Source: Mycolicibacterium flavescens
GTDB lineage: Bacteria; Actinomycetota; Actinomycetes; Mycobacteriales; Mycobacteriaceae
Direction: 5' to 3'
DNA length: 64,000 nt
NCBI GenBank assembly: GCA_900637135.1
Contig: LR134353.1
Span: 3,162,001 to 3,226,000 of the forward strand
Each line of letters opens with the position of its first letter. Within the stretch, counting starts at the first letter, position 1. Position numbers and translations under genes: made by a program. Shown here piece after piece: positions 1 to 8,844 of the stretch. Under the pieces are notes generated by a model. The model was not told the origin of the DNA, ran no database searches, and was given only the letters and a program-made list of their open reading frames with translations.

Positions 1-603
1 GGCGAGATCGCCGACCATCTGATCGGCCATTTCGTCGATCAGGCCCGCCGCTCGGGAGCGTCGTGGACCGATATCGGCAAGTGCATGGGCGTCACCAAAC
101 AGGCCGCGCAGAAGCGCTTCGTACCCAAGACACCCACCGACGCCGATCTTCTCGACCCCAATGCGGGCTTCGGCCGGTTCACCCCCCGCGCCCGCAACGC
201 CGTCGTCGAGGCCCAGAACATCGCACACGCGGCCGGCAATCCCGAGATCGGGTCGGATCATCTGCTGCTGGCGTTGTTCAAGGATCCCGACGGGCTGGCC
301 GCCAAACTGCTTGTCGGCCAGGGCGTCGACGCGGACGCGGTGTCGCAGGTGGTGTCGTTGCCGCCGCCGGCCGACGGGAAGCTTCCCACGCTCATCCCGT
401 TCGACAGCGCCGCCAAAAAGGTGCTCGAGCTGACGTTCCGTCAGGCACTTCGTTTGGGGCACAACTACGTCGGGACCGAGCACATCCTGCTGGCCCTGTG
501 GGAAGCCGAGGCCGAGGACGGACCGCTGCACCGCGCCGGCGTCGACAAGGACCGCTTCGAAAGCGAACTCCTCGACGCGCTGCAGGCGTTCACCAAGGAC
601 TGA
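1..603 (+). CDS. clpC2: Clp N-domain protein, ClpC2-like (5' end outside window)
   Basis: The reading frame is open from base 1, so the true start lies upstream. The visible 200 residues begin with a small helical segment (GEIADHLIGHF) containing an HTH-like stretch (TDIGKCMGVTKQAAQKRF). A Clp amino-terminal repeat domain follows (FTPRARNAVVEAQNIA and VLELTFRQALRLGHNYVGTE, about residues 58-190). There is no AAA module before the stop, so this is a stand-alone Clp N-domain protein, matching the ~250-residue ClpC2 of M. tuberculosis (Rv2667) in type and position. Such N-domains bind substrates or antibiotics, for example cyclomarin-type compounds; a sponge or regulatory role here is inference. 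The sigma-like gene starts within 50 bases of the stop. Confidence 0.8.
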   Translation, partial: GEIADHLIGHFVDQARRSGASWTDIGKCMGVTKQAAQKRFVPKTPTDADLLDPNAGFGRFTPRARNAVVEAQNIAHAAGNPEIGSDHLLLALFKDPDGLAAKLLVGQGVDADAVSQVVSLPPPADGKLPTLIPFDSAAKKVLELTFRQALRLGHNYVGTEHILLALWEAEAEDGPLHRAGVDKDRFESELLDALQAFTKD

Positions 604-638
604 TCTCACATGTGTCCACCCTTCGACGTCTACATGAT

Positions 639-1118
639 GTGAGGGTGCGACCGTTCGAAGACGTGGTGGCCGAGCACGGTCCGACCGTGCTGCGGGTCTG
701 CCGCGCGGTCGTCGGTCCCGTCGACGCCGAGGACGCCTGGTCGGAGACGTTCTTATCCGCGTTGCGCGCCTACCCGCAGTTGCCGGCCGACGCCAATGTC
801 GAGGCGTGGCTCGTCACGATCGCGCACCGGCGCGCCCTCGACGCAGGCCGCGCGCGCTCCCGCAGACCCACGCCCACCGACTCGATGCCGGAACAGCCCT
901 CATCGCGGGCGGACCCCGCGTCCCGCGACCCCGATTTGTGGGACGCCCTGGCGCGGCTGCCCATCAAGCAGCGCCAGGCCGTCGCCTACCACCACATCGC
1001 AGGCGTGCCGTTCGCCGAGATCGCCGGGCTGCTCGGCAACTCCCCGGATGCCGCTCGCCGCGCCGCGGCCGACGGCATCAAGACCCTGCGCAAGATCTAC
1101 CGTGAGGAAAGCCGATGA
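639..1118 (+). CDS. ECF-type RNA polymerase sigma factor-like protein
   Basis: About 159 residues. Region 2-like sequence near the start (FEDVVAEHGPTVLRVCRAVV, then DAEDAWSETFLSALRAY) resembles sigma-70 region 2. The C-terminal part (LARLPIKQRQAVAYHHIAG, FAEIAGLLGNSPDAARRAAA) resembles region 4.2 HTH. The protein is short for an ECF factor. The start is uncertain: GTG at 639, 645 or 612 are all in frame and none has a strong Shine-Dalgarno. The stop overlaps the ATG of the downstream ogt gene (ATGA), so the two are translationally coupled. That pairing suggests a link to alkylation-damage repair, which is inference. It could also be a sigma-like regulator that does not drive transcription. 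Confidence 0.7.
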   Translation: MRVRPFEDVVAEHGPTVLRVCRAVVGPVDAEDAWSETFLSALRAYPQLPADANVEAWLVTIAHRRALDAGRARSRRPTPTDSMPEQPSSRADPASRDPDLWDALARLPIKQRQAVAYHHIAGVPFAEIAGLLGNSPDAARRAAADGIKTLRKIYREESR

Positions 1119-1708
1119 CTACCAACCTTTTCGATGAACTGAGCCCCGATACCGCAACGCTCGCCCGGTTGCACCGACAGCTGGAACGCGCCGCCGACGA
1201 CCAGGGCGTGCTCGATGTCGCCTACCGCATGGTCGACAGCCCCGTCGGTCCGCTCCTGCTGGCCGCCACCACCGTCGGACTGGTCCGCGTCGCCTTTGAC
1301 ATCGAGGGCCACGACGCGGTGCTCACCCGGCTGGCGGAGGTCGTCAGTCCGCGCATCCTGCTGGCACCCGCGCGACTCGACACCGTCGCCCGCCAGCTCG
1401 ACGAGTACTTCGCCAAGCAACGCACCGCGTTCGAGGTGCCGGTCGACCTGCGGCTGGCCGCGGGCTTCCGCCTCAGTGTGATCGAACACCTCCGCGACAT
1501 CGGCTACGGACAGCGTGCGAGCTATGCGAGCGTCGCCGCCGCCGTCGGCAACCCCCGCGCCGTGCGGGCGGTGGGAAGCGCGTGCGCCCGCAATCCTCTG
1601 CCGGTGGTGATTCCCTGCCATCGCGTCGTGCGCTCGGACGGCACGTCCGGACAGTACGTCGGCGGCCCGCAGGCGAAGTCGACGCTGCTGAGCCTCGAGG
1701 CCGCCTGA
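1115..1708 (+). CDS. ogt: methylated-DNA--[protein]-cysteine S-methyltransferase
   Basis: A 197-residue suicide DNA-repair protein that takes alkyl groups from O6-alkylguanine onto its own cysteine. The active-site motif IPCHRVV is present with the acceptor Cys at about residue 168. The preceding DNA-binding HTH (GQRASYASVAAAVGNPRAVRAVG) has the usual Arg finger context, and the following GQYVGGPQAKSTLLSLE matches the family C-terminus. The N-terminal extension of roughly 80 residues is poorly conserved. The ATG overlaps the stop of the sigma-like gene. Family and activity are clear; the exact Ogt/MGMT subfamily is not. Confidence 0.9.
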   Translation: MTTNLFDELSPDTATLARLHRQLERAADDQGVLDVAYRMVDSPVGPLLLAATTVGLVRVAFDIEGHDAVLTRLAEVVSPRILLAPARLDTVARQLDEYFAKQRTAFEVPVDLRLAAGFRLSVIEHLRDIGYGQRASYASVAAAVGNPRAVRAVGSACARNPLPVVIPCHRVVRSDGTSGQYVGGPQAKSTLLSLEAA

Positions 1709-1774
1709 GGCGTCGCCCGTGGGTCCTGCCTGGAAGCGTCTGTAACAGGTTTCAGTCTGTGCGATCATTCGGAG

Positions 1775-2266
1775 ATGCGTCGCTGGTTCGTGCTCCTCGT
1801 GGTCGCCATGGCGACTGCTGCCGGGATCGTCGCTGCGCCCGCATCGGCGGTGACCGCCCCGATCGGCAGGCTCGGCGACACTTTGCAGGTGAAGTTCAAG
1901 GGTTTGGTCGCCGACATCACCGTGCACAGCGTCGATCCGTCCCCCATCCCGCCCGGCTTCGGCTATGCCCCGCGCCCCCCGCGCCAGCAGGTCTGGCGAG
2001 CCTGGGTGACCGTGCATTCCGTCCAGGTGCCGACGCCGTACGCGCAGTCGATCACCTACAGCTTCCGCGGTGTGACGCCGACCGGCGACAGCTACGAACC
2101 GCGCAACACCGACGCTCCGGACGCGCTGCAACCTCAGCTGGGGAACGCACCGGCCGGCTCCACGGTCAGTGGCGCGGTGTTCTGGGATTGCTACCGCGAC
2201 CTGGTGTCCAACGTGGTGCTGCTCGACAAGATCACCGGCGAGCATCTGGCGCAGTGGAACGTGTAG
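1775..2266 (+). CDS. secreted MPT63-like (DUF1942) protein
   Basis: 163 residues with an N-terminal signal peptide (RR, hydrophobic core, cleavage near ASA|VTA at about residue 27). The mature part begins PIGRLGDTLQVK and contains QQVWRAWVTVHSV and GSTVSGAVFWDCY. These match the spacing of the immunoglobulin-like beta-sandwich of the secreted mycobacterial antigen MPT63 (GQVWEATATVNAI and STGKIYFDV in MPT63, from memory). The position corresponds to the M. tuberculosis secreted protein Rv2668. The biochemical role of the family is unknown. Confidence 0.65.
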   Translation: MRRWFVLLVVAMATAAGIVAAPASAVTAPIGRLGDTLQVKFKGLVADITVHSVDPSPIPPGFGYAPRPPRQQVWRAWVTVHSVQVPTPYAQSITYSFRGVTPTGDSYEPRNTDAPDALQPQLGNAPAGSTVSGAVFWDCYRDLVSNVVLLDKITGEHLAQWNV

Positions 2267-2272
2267 GCGCCG

Positions 2273-2803
2273 TTGGGCATTGACGTCACGGCGGCCGTCG
2301 ACGCCGACCTGCCTGAACTCGCCGACGTCGCCGCCCGCACGTTTCCGCTCGCCTGTCCCCCGGCGGTGACTCTCGATAACGTCGCAGCGTTCGTCGAGGA
2401 GAACCTGTCGCAATCGCGCTTCCGCGACTACCTCGTCGACCCCGACCGCGTGGTGCTCGTCGCGCGCACCGACGCGTCAATCACCGGCTACGCCATGCTG
2501 ATTCGGGGTGTGCCCGACGACCCCGACGTCCAGCGCGCGGTCGAGGCACGCCCGGCGGTCGAGGTGTCGAAGATCTATGTGCTGCCCGAGTGCCACGGCT
2601 CCGGGGTGGCGACCGCGCTGATGCACGCGGCGCTCCAGGAGTGCGAGGAACTGGGCGCCGCGGCGGTGTGGCTGGGCGTCAACCAGCAGAACCAGCGCGC
2701 GCAGCGGTTCTACGCCAAGCACGGTTTCGGGGTCAGCGGCACGAAGACGTTCCGGTTGGGCGCGGCCATCGAGAACGACTACGTGATGGTGCGCACGTTC
2801 TAG
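2273..2803 (+). CDS. GNAT-family N-acetyltransferase
   Basis: 176 residues. The acetyl-CoA binding motif A is visible (KIYVLPECHGSGVATALMHAA, about residues 101-121, with the Q/RxxGxG/A-type turn as HGSGVA). Motif B follows (AAVWLGVNQQNQRAQRFYAKHGF). TTG at 2273 is chosen because it begins 6 bases after the previous stop and gives a full-length domain. The substrate is unknown. The gene is at the position of Rv2669. Confidence 0.8.
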   Translation: MGIDVTAAVDADLPELADVAARTFPLACPPAVTLDNVAAFVEENLSQSRFRDYLVDPDRVVLVARTDASITGYAMLIRGVPDDPDVQRAVEARPAVEVSKIYVLPECHGSGVATALMHAALQECEELGAAAVWLGVNQQNQRAQRFYAKHGFGVSGTKTFRLGAAIENDYVMVRTF

Positions 2804-2868
2804 GGGGCCGAGTGTGGGCTCGACGCACGTGGCGGCGCGAAAGGCGTGCGGGTAACCCACGTTCGCGA

Positions 2869-3888
2869 TCAGACGGGCTGCCGCGACAGCGCGAGCAACC
2901 GGGACGTCGCACGCAGGTACTTCTTGCGGAACCCGCCGGCCAGCATCTCGTCGCTGAAGATGGTGTCGAGCTTGGCGCCCGACGCCACCACAGGGATTCC
3001 CGCGTCGTACAGCCGGTCGGTCAGCGACACCAGGCGCAGGGCCACATTCTGGTCGTCGACTGTGTGCACGCCGGTGAGGAAGACCGTCGCGACACCTTCG
3101 ATCAACGTCAGGTACCGCGACGGGTGCATGGTCGCCAGATGCGCGCACAGTGCGTCGAAGTCGTCGAGCGTCGCACCCGGTGACCGCGCGGCGCGCTCGC
3201 GGACCTCGGCGTCTGCAAGCGGTTCGGGAGCCGGCGGCAGATCCCGGTGGCGATAGTCCGGCCCGTCGATGCGCACGGTCTCGAAAATGGCTGCCAGCGT
3301 GTTGATCTCACGCAGGAAATCCTGGGCCGCGAACCGGCCCTCCCCCAGTTGCTCGGGCAGGGTGTTCGACGTGGCGGCCACCGACACGCCGCGCTCGACA
3401 AGCTGTGAGAGCAGCCGCGAGATCAGCGTCGTGTTGCCCGGGTCGTCGAGTTCGAACTCGTCGATGCACACCACGACGTAGTCGGCCAGCAATTCGATGC
3501 ACTCGACGAATCCGAAAACGCTTGCCAGTTGGGTCAATTCGCCGAAGGTGGCGAATGCCTTCGGTTCCGGCAACCGGTAGTACGACGAGGCCAGCAGGTG
3601 CGTCTTGCCGACGCCGAAGCCCCCGTCCAGATACAGCCCGACGCCCGGCAGCACTTCACGGCGACCGAACAGCTTCTTCTTACCCGCGCGACGCTGCTGT
3701 GCCTGAGCGCAGAACCGCAAGCATGACTGCACCGCCGCGGCTTGAGACGGTTCGGCGGGATCGGGGATGTAGGTGTCGAAACTGACGTCGGAGAACGTGG
3801 GTGGCGGCGCGAGTTGGGCGATCAACCGGTCCGGAGTGACGGCGGGGTGGCGGTCGACGAGATGCTGCACCGCTTCGGACCCGTCCAT
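2869..3888 (-). CDS. zapE: ZapE/AFG1-family ATPase
   Basis: 339 residues. Walker A is GGFGVGKTHLLAS (around residue 93) and Walker B is VVCIDEFELDDPGNTTLI, followed by an SRL..LVERGVSVAATSNTLP sensor region and a C-terminal segment YLRATSRLLALSRQ. These are the hallmarks of AFG1/ZapE ATPases, which stabilise or constrict the FtsZ ring in proteobacteria and act in protein quality control in mitochondria. The actinobacterial role is not established. The gene is divergent from the pyrimidine-reductase gene with a gap of about 35 bases, so the two promoters must overlap or lie inside the genes. Confidence 0.85.
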   Translation of the reverse strand: MDGSEAVQHLVDRHPAVTPDRLIAQLAPPPTFSDVSFDTYIPDPAEPSQAAAVQSCLRFCAQAQQRRAGKKKLFGRREVLPGVGLYLDGGFGVGKTHLLASSYYRLPEPKAFATFGELTQLASVFGFVECIELLADYVVVCIDEFELDDPGNTTLISRLLSQLVERGVSVAATSNTLPEQLGEGRFAAQDFLREINTLAAIFETVRIDGPDYRHRDLPPAPEPLADAEVRERAARSPGATLDDFDALCAHLATMHPSRYLTLIEGVATVFLTGVHTVDDQNVALRLVSLTDRLYDAGIPVVASGAKLDTIFSDEMLAGGFRKKYLRATSRLLALSRQPV

Positions 3889-3922
3889 GCACGCACCCTA
3901 TCGACGTGCTGCAATCATCTTC

Positions 3923-4705
3923 ATGGCCGATACCGCCCCTGCGGCGCAGTTCACAGTGCTCGGGCCCGACGGCGCACCGATCGACGGTACCGACGGGCGG
4001 CTCGGCGACTTCTACGCCTACCCCGCCGACCTGCGCAGGTGCTGGGTGCGCGGGAACATGATCGCCAGCATCGACGGCGGAGCGACCGCCGGCGGCAAGA
4101 CCGCGGCGCTCGGAGCGGCCGGCGACCGAAGCGTCTTCGAGCAGATGCGCTACGCCGCCGACGTCATCCTCGTCGGTGCGGCCACCGTGCGCACCGAGAA
4201 CTACTCCGGCGCGCAGGTACCCGTCCCGCAGCGGGGCGCCCGCCAGGCGCGCGGCCAGGCGGAGGTGCCGCAGATCGCCGTCATCACGAGATCCGGCGAC
4301 CTCGACCCCGGCGCCCGGTTCTTCACCCGCACCGATGTGCCGCCGCTGATCCTGACCTGCTCTGCGGCCTGCGACGCCACCCGCAGACGCCTCGGCGGGG
4401 TGGCCGAGGTGATCGACGCCTCGGGCCCCCGGCCCGACGAAGTTGACACAGCGACCGCGCTGCAGGCGCTGGCCGAACGCAAGTTGTTGCGGGTGCTCTC
4501 CGAGGGCGGCCCGCTGATCCTCAGCCTGCTCATCGAGAACGACCTGCTCGACGAGCTGTGTCTGACGGTGGCCCCGTTCCTGGTCGGCGGCAAGGCCCCC
4601 CGCATCGCTTCCGGGCCTGGCGAGGTGCTGACGCGGATGCGCCCGGCGCATGTGCTGAGCGACGACGACGGCTATCTCTACACCCGCTACGTGCGGCTCG
4701 ACTGA
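3923..4705 (+). CDS. RibD C-terminal-domain (pyrimidine reductase) family protein
   Basis: 260 residues from ATG 3923 (MADTAPAAQFTVLGPDG). RibD-C features include a WVRGNMIASIDGGATAGGKTAALG nucleotide/substrate region, FEQMRYAADVILVGAATVRTENY, and EGGPLILSLLIENDLLDELCLTVAPFLVGG near the end. The deaminase half of RibD is absent, so this is a stand-alone NADPH-dependent reductase-like protein, as in Rv2671. The M. tuberculosis homologue has been linked to para-aminosalicylate/antifolate resistance by providing DHFR-like activity; whether that applies here is inference. An in-frame extension upstream of 3923 has no homology signs. Confidence 0.8.
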   Translation: MADTAPAAQFTVLGPDGAPIDGTDGRLGDFYAYPADLRRCWVRGNMIASIDGGATAGGKTAALGAAGDRSVFEQMRYAADVILVGAATVRTENYSGAQVPVPQRGARQARGQAEVPQIAVITRSGDLDPGARFFTRTDVPPLILTCSAACDATRRRLGGVAEVIDASGPRPDEVDTATALQALAERKLLRVLSEGGPLILSLLIENDLLDELCLTVAPFLVGGKAPRIASGPGEVLTRMRPAHVLSDDDGYLYTRYVRLD

Positions 4706-4730
4706 ACCGCGCATCAGTACTGTGGTCGGC

Positions 4731-6296
4731 ATGCATCGGCGTGGTCAGCTGGTTCGGCTTCTCAGCCTGGCGACCGTCGTGGCGTTCGTCGCGGCGTGTT
4801 CGCCGGGGCTGGCGGCCAATCCCCGCTTCGCCACCGACTCCGGGGCGGGGCCTCAGGGTGAGCCGGAAACGACCCAAGCCGCTGACGGCCCGCCGCCCAT
4901 CGAAGCACCCAAAAACGACCTGGCGTGGCGCGACTGCACGTCGCGGGTGTTCGGCGACGCGGCCGTGCCCTCCGTGCCGGGTGTGACGCTGGACTGCGCC
5001 ACCTACGACGCCGACCTCGACCCGATCAACGGTGCGTCGGGCTCGGTCAGCATCGGTGTGGTGCGCGCCCGCGGACCGCAGACCCCCCAGGACGCCGGCC
5101 CCGTGGTGATGACGACCGGCTCGGACCTGCCGTCGTCACTGCAGCTGCCGGTCTGGCTGTCGCGCGCGGGTACCGATGTGCTCAACAGCCACCCGATCGT
5201 CGCCGTCGACCGCCGTGGCATGGGCATGTCCGGGGCGCTGGACTGCCGCGACCTGTTCGACCGCCAGGAAATGCTCGACCAGGCGCAGTTCCAGTCCGGC
5301 GACGATCCGGTGGCGAACCTGGGCGCCATCGTGCAGACCGCGACCACAAGCTGCACCGACACCATCGCCCCCGGTGATTCGGCCTACGACAACTCCCACG
5401 CCGCCGAAGACATCGAGCGGCTGCGCAGCACGTGGGACGTGCCCACCCTCGCACTGCTGGGCGTCGGGAACGGCGCACAGGTGGCGCTCGCGTATGCCGG
5501 GTCGCATCCCAACAAGGTCGCGCGCCTGGTGCTCGATTCTCCTCTGCCGCTGGGCATTGCCGCCGAAGCCGCGATGGAGCAGCGGGTCAAGGGCGAGCAG
5601 GCCGCGCTGGACGCCTGGGCCGCGCAGTGCGCCGCGATCAACTGTGCGCTGGGCCCGGATCCGAAGGGCGCGGTGGACGCGCTGCTGTCGGCCGCACGCC
5701 AGGGCCGTGGACCCAACGGCGCCGCCGTCGCGACCGTGGCCAACGCGATCTCGACCGCGCTGGCCTACCCCCGCGGGGACCGCATCGAGTCGAGTAATGC
5801 GCTGGCAACCGCGATCGCGGCCGCACAGTCGGGTGATCCCGCGCCGTTCACCGATCTGATCGCGCGTGCCGAGAGCCTGCGGAACACCGACGGTCAGTTC
5901 GTCAACGGCTGTAGTGATTCGCTGAATCGGCCCACTCCGAACCGGGTGCGCGAATTGGTCGTGGCCTGGAACAAGTTGTATCCGCAGTTCGGCACGGTCG
6001 GCGCGCTGAACCTGGTCGATTGCCTGAACTGGCCGAGCGGTGCGACACCCCAGCAGCCCGAGAACCTCAAGATCCCCGTGCTGCTGCTCGGGACCCAGAA
6101 CGACCCGATCGTCGGCAACGAGGGCGTCGCCGCGGTCGCGGCCACGGTGATCAACGCCGGGTCGGCCAACAGGCGGGTGATGTGGCAGGGCATCGGGCAC
6201 GGCGCCTCGATCTACTCGCCGTGCGCGCTCCCGCCGGTCCTGGGTTACCTCGACAGCGGCAACCTGCCCGACACCGATACGTTCTGCCCTGCCTGA
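4731..6296 (+). CDS. exported alpha/beta-hydrolase lipoprotein (SlpD/TAP-like)
   Basis: About 521 residues. The N-terminus is a lipoprotein signal (RR near the start, then VVAFVAAC with the lipobox Cys near residue 23). A tripeptidyl-aminopeptidase-like alpha/beta-hydrolase fold follows: oxyanion region PVVMTTGSDLPSS, HPIVAVDRRGMGMSGALDC, and a C-terminal TAP-like domain ending RVMWQGIGHGASIYSPC with the catalytic-type His. The nucleophile elbow, normally GxSxG, reads GVGNG at about residues 243-247, so the expected Ser is missing. Asp in GTQNDPIVGN could be the acid. GTG 4722 is an alternative start. The position corresponds to Rv2672, next to aftC. Confidence 0.8.
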   Translation: MHRRGQLVRLLSLATVVAFVAACSPGLAANPRFATDSGAGPQGEPETTQAADGPPPIEAPKNDLAWRDCTSRVFGDAAVPSVPGVTLDCATYDADLDPINGASGSVSIGVVRARGPQTPQDAGPVVMTTGSDLPSSLQLPVWLSRAGTDVLNSHPIVAVDRRGMGMSGALDCRDLFDRQEMLDQAQFQSGDDPVANLGAIVQTATTSCTDTIAPGDSAYDNSHAAEDIERLRSTWDVPTLALLGVGNGAQVALAYAGSHPNKVARLVLDSPLPLGIAAEAAMEQRVKGEQAALDAWAAQCAAINCALGPDPKGAVDALLSAARQGRGPNGAAVATVANAISTALAYPRGDRIESSNALATAIAAAQSGDPAPFTDLIARAESLRNTDGQFVNGCSDSLNRPTPNRVRELVVAWNKLYPQFGTVGALNLVDCLNWPSGATPQQPENLKIPVLLLGTQNDPIVGNEGVAAVAATVINAGSANRRVMWQGIGHGASIYSPCALPPVLGYLDSGNLPDTDTFCPA

Positions 6297-6332
6297 CGCC
6301 TGACCTCGACCGCGGTCGGGTACCGTGCGGTC

Positions 6333-7646
6333 GTGCGCGATCTTGTGGCCAGTTCCTTGACGACGCCCTTCCGGCCCCGGACCTCCCCGCCCAGCGTTGC
6401 GTCGGTGTTGAAGGTGATCCTGTGGCCGCTGGCGATCCTGTTCATCATCCACCGCAGCTACGTGCTGGCGACCAACGGCTACATCACCGACGACTACGGA
6501 CCCGTCTACCGGGCGGTCGTCAATTTCAAGATGGGCTGGGACATCTACAACGAGCACTTCAACCACGTCGACCCGCACTATCTGTATCCGCCCGGCGGGA
6601 CGTTGTTGATGGCGCCGTTCGGCTACCTGCCCGTCGACGCCTCGCGGTACTGGTTCATCACGTTCAACACGATCGCGATCGTGTTGGCCGCCTACTTCCT
6701 GGTGCGACTGTTCGGTTACGGCTTCCGCTCGGTCGCCCTGCCCGCCCTGCTGGCGGCGATGTTCTGCACCGAAAGCGTGATCAACACACTGGTTTTCGGC
6801 AACATCAACGGGTGCATCCTGCTGGCCGAGGTGCTGTTCTTCCGCTGGCTGCTGGACGGTAAGCGCAACCATCAATGGCTGGCGGGTGCAGCGATCGGAT
6901 TGACGCTGGTGGTCAAACCGCTTCTGGCGCCGCTTTTGTTGTTGCCGCTGCTGAACCGTCAGTGGCGCGCGGTGGTCGCCGCCATCGCGGTGCCGGTGAT
7001 CTTCAACGCCGCTGCATGGCCGTTGATCAGCGACCCGATGAACTTCGTGACGCGCACCGTGCCCTACATCCTCACGACGCGCGACTACTTCAACAGCTCG
7101 ATCGCCGGCAACGGCATCTACTACGGTCTGCCGACGTGGCTGATCCTGTTGTTGCGCATTGCGTTTGCGGTGATCGCCGTGATCTCGCTGTGGCTGCTGT
7201 ACAAGTACTACCGCACCCGCGACCCGCTGTTCTGGATGACGACGTCATCGGGCGTGCTGTTGATCACCTCGTTCCTGGTGCTGTCCCTGGGCCAGGGCTA
7301 CTACTCGATGATGCTGTTCCCGTTCCTGATGACGGTGGTGCTACCGAACTCGGTCCTGCGTAATTGGCCTGCGTGGCTTGCGATCTACGGGTTCATGAGC
7401 GCCGACCGCTGGCTGCTCGGACACTGGCCCACGACGGGGCGGTTCCTCGAGTACATGAAGTTCACCTACGGGTGGGGCCTGATGCTCGTGGTGGTCTTCT
7501 CGGTGCTGTACTTCCGCTATCTGGACGCCAAGGCAGAGGGCCGACTCGACGACGGGATCGACCCGACCTGGTTGAAGAAGCCGCCGCCGACCGAGCCGGA
7601 CAGTGCGGGAGAACCGGCGAGGCCCGTCGCACCGCCGATCAGCTGA
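6333..7646 (+). CDS. aftC: alpha-(1->3)-arabinofuranosyltransferase AftC
   Basis: 437 residues, polytopic membrane protein of the GT-C/DUF2029 type. About ten hydrophobic helices are visible, with a large first periplasmic loop carrying acidic residues (TNGYITDDYGPVYRA and FNHVDPHYLYPPGGTLLMAP), where GT-C enzymes hold the catalytic Asp. In mycobacteria AftC adds 1->3 branches to the arabinan of arabinogalactan and lipoarabinomannan, using decaprenyl-phosphoryl-arabinose. The assignment rests on fold features plus synteny with Rv2673. A short Pro-rich cytoplasmic tail ends the protein. Confidence 0.85.
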   Translation: MRDLVASSLTTPFRPRTSPPSVASVLKVILWPLAILFIIHRSYVLATNGYITDDYGPVYRAVVNFKMGWDIYNEHFNHVDPHYLYPPGGTLLMAPFGYLPVDASRYWFITFNTIAIVLAAYFLVRLFGYGFRSVALPALLAAMFCTESVINTLVFGNINGCILLAEVLFFRWLLDGKRNHQWLAGAAIGLTLVVKPLLAPLLLLPLLNRQWRAVVAAIAVPVIFNAAAWPLISDPMNFVTRTVPYILTTRDYFNSSIAGNGIYYGLPTWLILLLRIAFAVIAVISLWLLYKYYRTRDPLFWMTTSSGVLLITSFLVLSLGQGYYSMMLFPFLMTVVLPNSVLRNWPAWLAIYGFMSADRWLLGHWPTTGRFLEYMKFTYGWGLMLVVVFSVLYFRYLDAKAEGRLDDGIDPTWLKKPPPTEPDSAGEPARPVAPPIS

Positions 7647-7774
7647 AGGTGACGGCTCCGACAGTATTTGCTAAGTCAAATGCATTCCTGACGCTGCCGC
7701 CTTTATTACCAGTGCTGATGTGCTTGTGATCTCGTACGATTGATTCGCTCGCGGGTCAACTGGGGAGGCGCAAT

Positions 7775-8842
7775 ATGCCGAGAATCCCGGTAGATCCGCA
7801 ACTCATCACCCCTGAATGGCTCAGCGAGGTCCTACAGGCTGATGTCCGGGTGTGCAAGCTCGCGCAATTCGGGATCGGCGTCGGGTTGCTCGGCCGCCTT
7901 TATCGGGCCCACCTCGTCGGCAGCCCCGACGTGCCGCCGACGGTCGTGGTCAAGCTCCCGACGCTGGACGCGATCGCGCGGACCAACCTGTGCGAGAACC
8001 TCGAGTTCTACCGCCGGGAGGTCCGGTTCTACCAGGAGATCGGCGTCACTAATCCGCTGCCGCCGGCGCGTCCGTACTTCGCAGCCTTCGACGACGAGAC
8101 CCACGATTTCGTGTTGGTCCTCGAGGACCTTGGTCGACTGCGTATCGCCGACCAACTGGAAGGCTGCTCCGTCACCGACGCCGAGACCGTCATCGACACC
8201 CTCGCCCGGCACCAGGCACATTGGTGGGACAACGCGCGCCTCGCCTCGCTGCCATGGCTCAAAGTGCACGCCGTTCCGCCGTTCTCCGAGGTGATCATCA
8301 GCAACTACCACGCCGCATGGGCGACGTTCGTCAAGCGTCTGGGCGACGAGCTGTCCCCAGCGATCCGGGACTACGGCGACCGATTCGAAGCGTCGATGCC
8401 GTGGTTCCTCCATGAGGTATCCCGTCATCCTCGAACATTCCTGCACGGAGATCTTCGGCTCGATCAGATGTTCTTCGCCACCAACCCCGTCGATCCGCCC
8501 GTCACGGTGCTCGACTGGCAGGTCATCTCGAAAGGCCGGGGCGCCTTCGATCTCGGTTACTTTCTGACCCAAAGCCTCACACCCGAGGCGCGCCGTGGCT
8601 GCGAAGACGAACTGCTCGCTCGGTATCGCGAACGTCTTGCCGAGAACGGAATCGATTACTCCGCAGATCAATTAAGACGGGACTACCGGATCGCCACCGC
8701 GTGGTGCTTCCTGTACCCCGTCATGGCCGAGGGCCGAATCCAAGTTGTCAACGAACGAAGCCTTCGGTTGACCCGCACGATGTTCCATCGCGCCGTCGCG
8801 GCTCTCGAGGACCACGACGCCTTCACGCTGAGCCTGGATTGA
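7775..8842 (+). CDS. aminoglycoside phosphotransferase / CHK-like kinase family protein
   Basis: 355 residues. The protein-kinase-like fold is recognisable: PPTVVVKLPTLD (the Lys of the N-lobe), FVLVLEDLG hinge, Brenner-type catalytic loop FLHGDLRLDQMFF (about residues 222-234) and metal-binding VLDWQVISKGRGAFDLGYF. In most relatives the loop is HGDxRxDN; here the Asn is Gln, which may alter metal binding. The substrate is unknown; mycobacterial members are not generally proven resistance enzymes. The gene is absent from the M. tuberculosis order here. It ends 2 bases before the giant cyclase gene, so the two are probably co-transcribed. Confidence 0.75.
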   Translation: MPRIPVDPQLITPEWLSEVLQADVRVCKLAQFGIGVGLLGRLYRAHLVGSPDVPPTVVVKLPTLDAIARTNLCENLEFYRREVRFYQEIGVTNPLPPARPYFAAFDDETHDFVLVLEDLGRLRIADQLEGCSVTDAETVIDTLARHQAHWWDNARLASLPWLKVHAVPPFSEVIISNYHAAWATFVKRLGDELSPAIRDYGDRFEASMPWFLHEVSRHPRTFLHGDLRLDQMFFATNPVDPPVTVLDWQVISKGRGAFDLGYFLTQSLTPEARRGCEDELLARYRERLAENGIDYSADQLRRDYRIATAWCFLYPVMAEGRIQVVNERSLRLTRTMFHRAVAALEDHDAFTLSLD

Positions 8843-8844
8843 GC

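Noticed and set aside
1097..2413. 438-aa open frame on the minus strand across ogt and the MPT63-like gene
   Set aside because: It is antisense to recognised genes, has no family motif and low-complexity Arg/Gly-rich sequence typical of GC-rich shadow frames.
5136..6875. 579-aa minus-strand frame across the lipoprotein hydrolase and aftC
   Set aside because: Shadow frame antisense to two well-supported genes.
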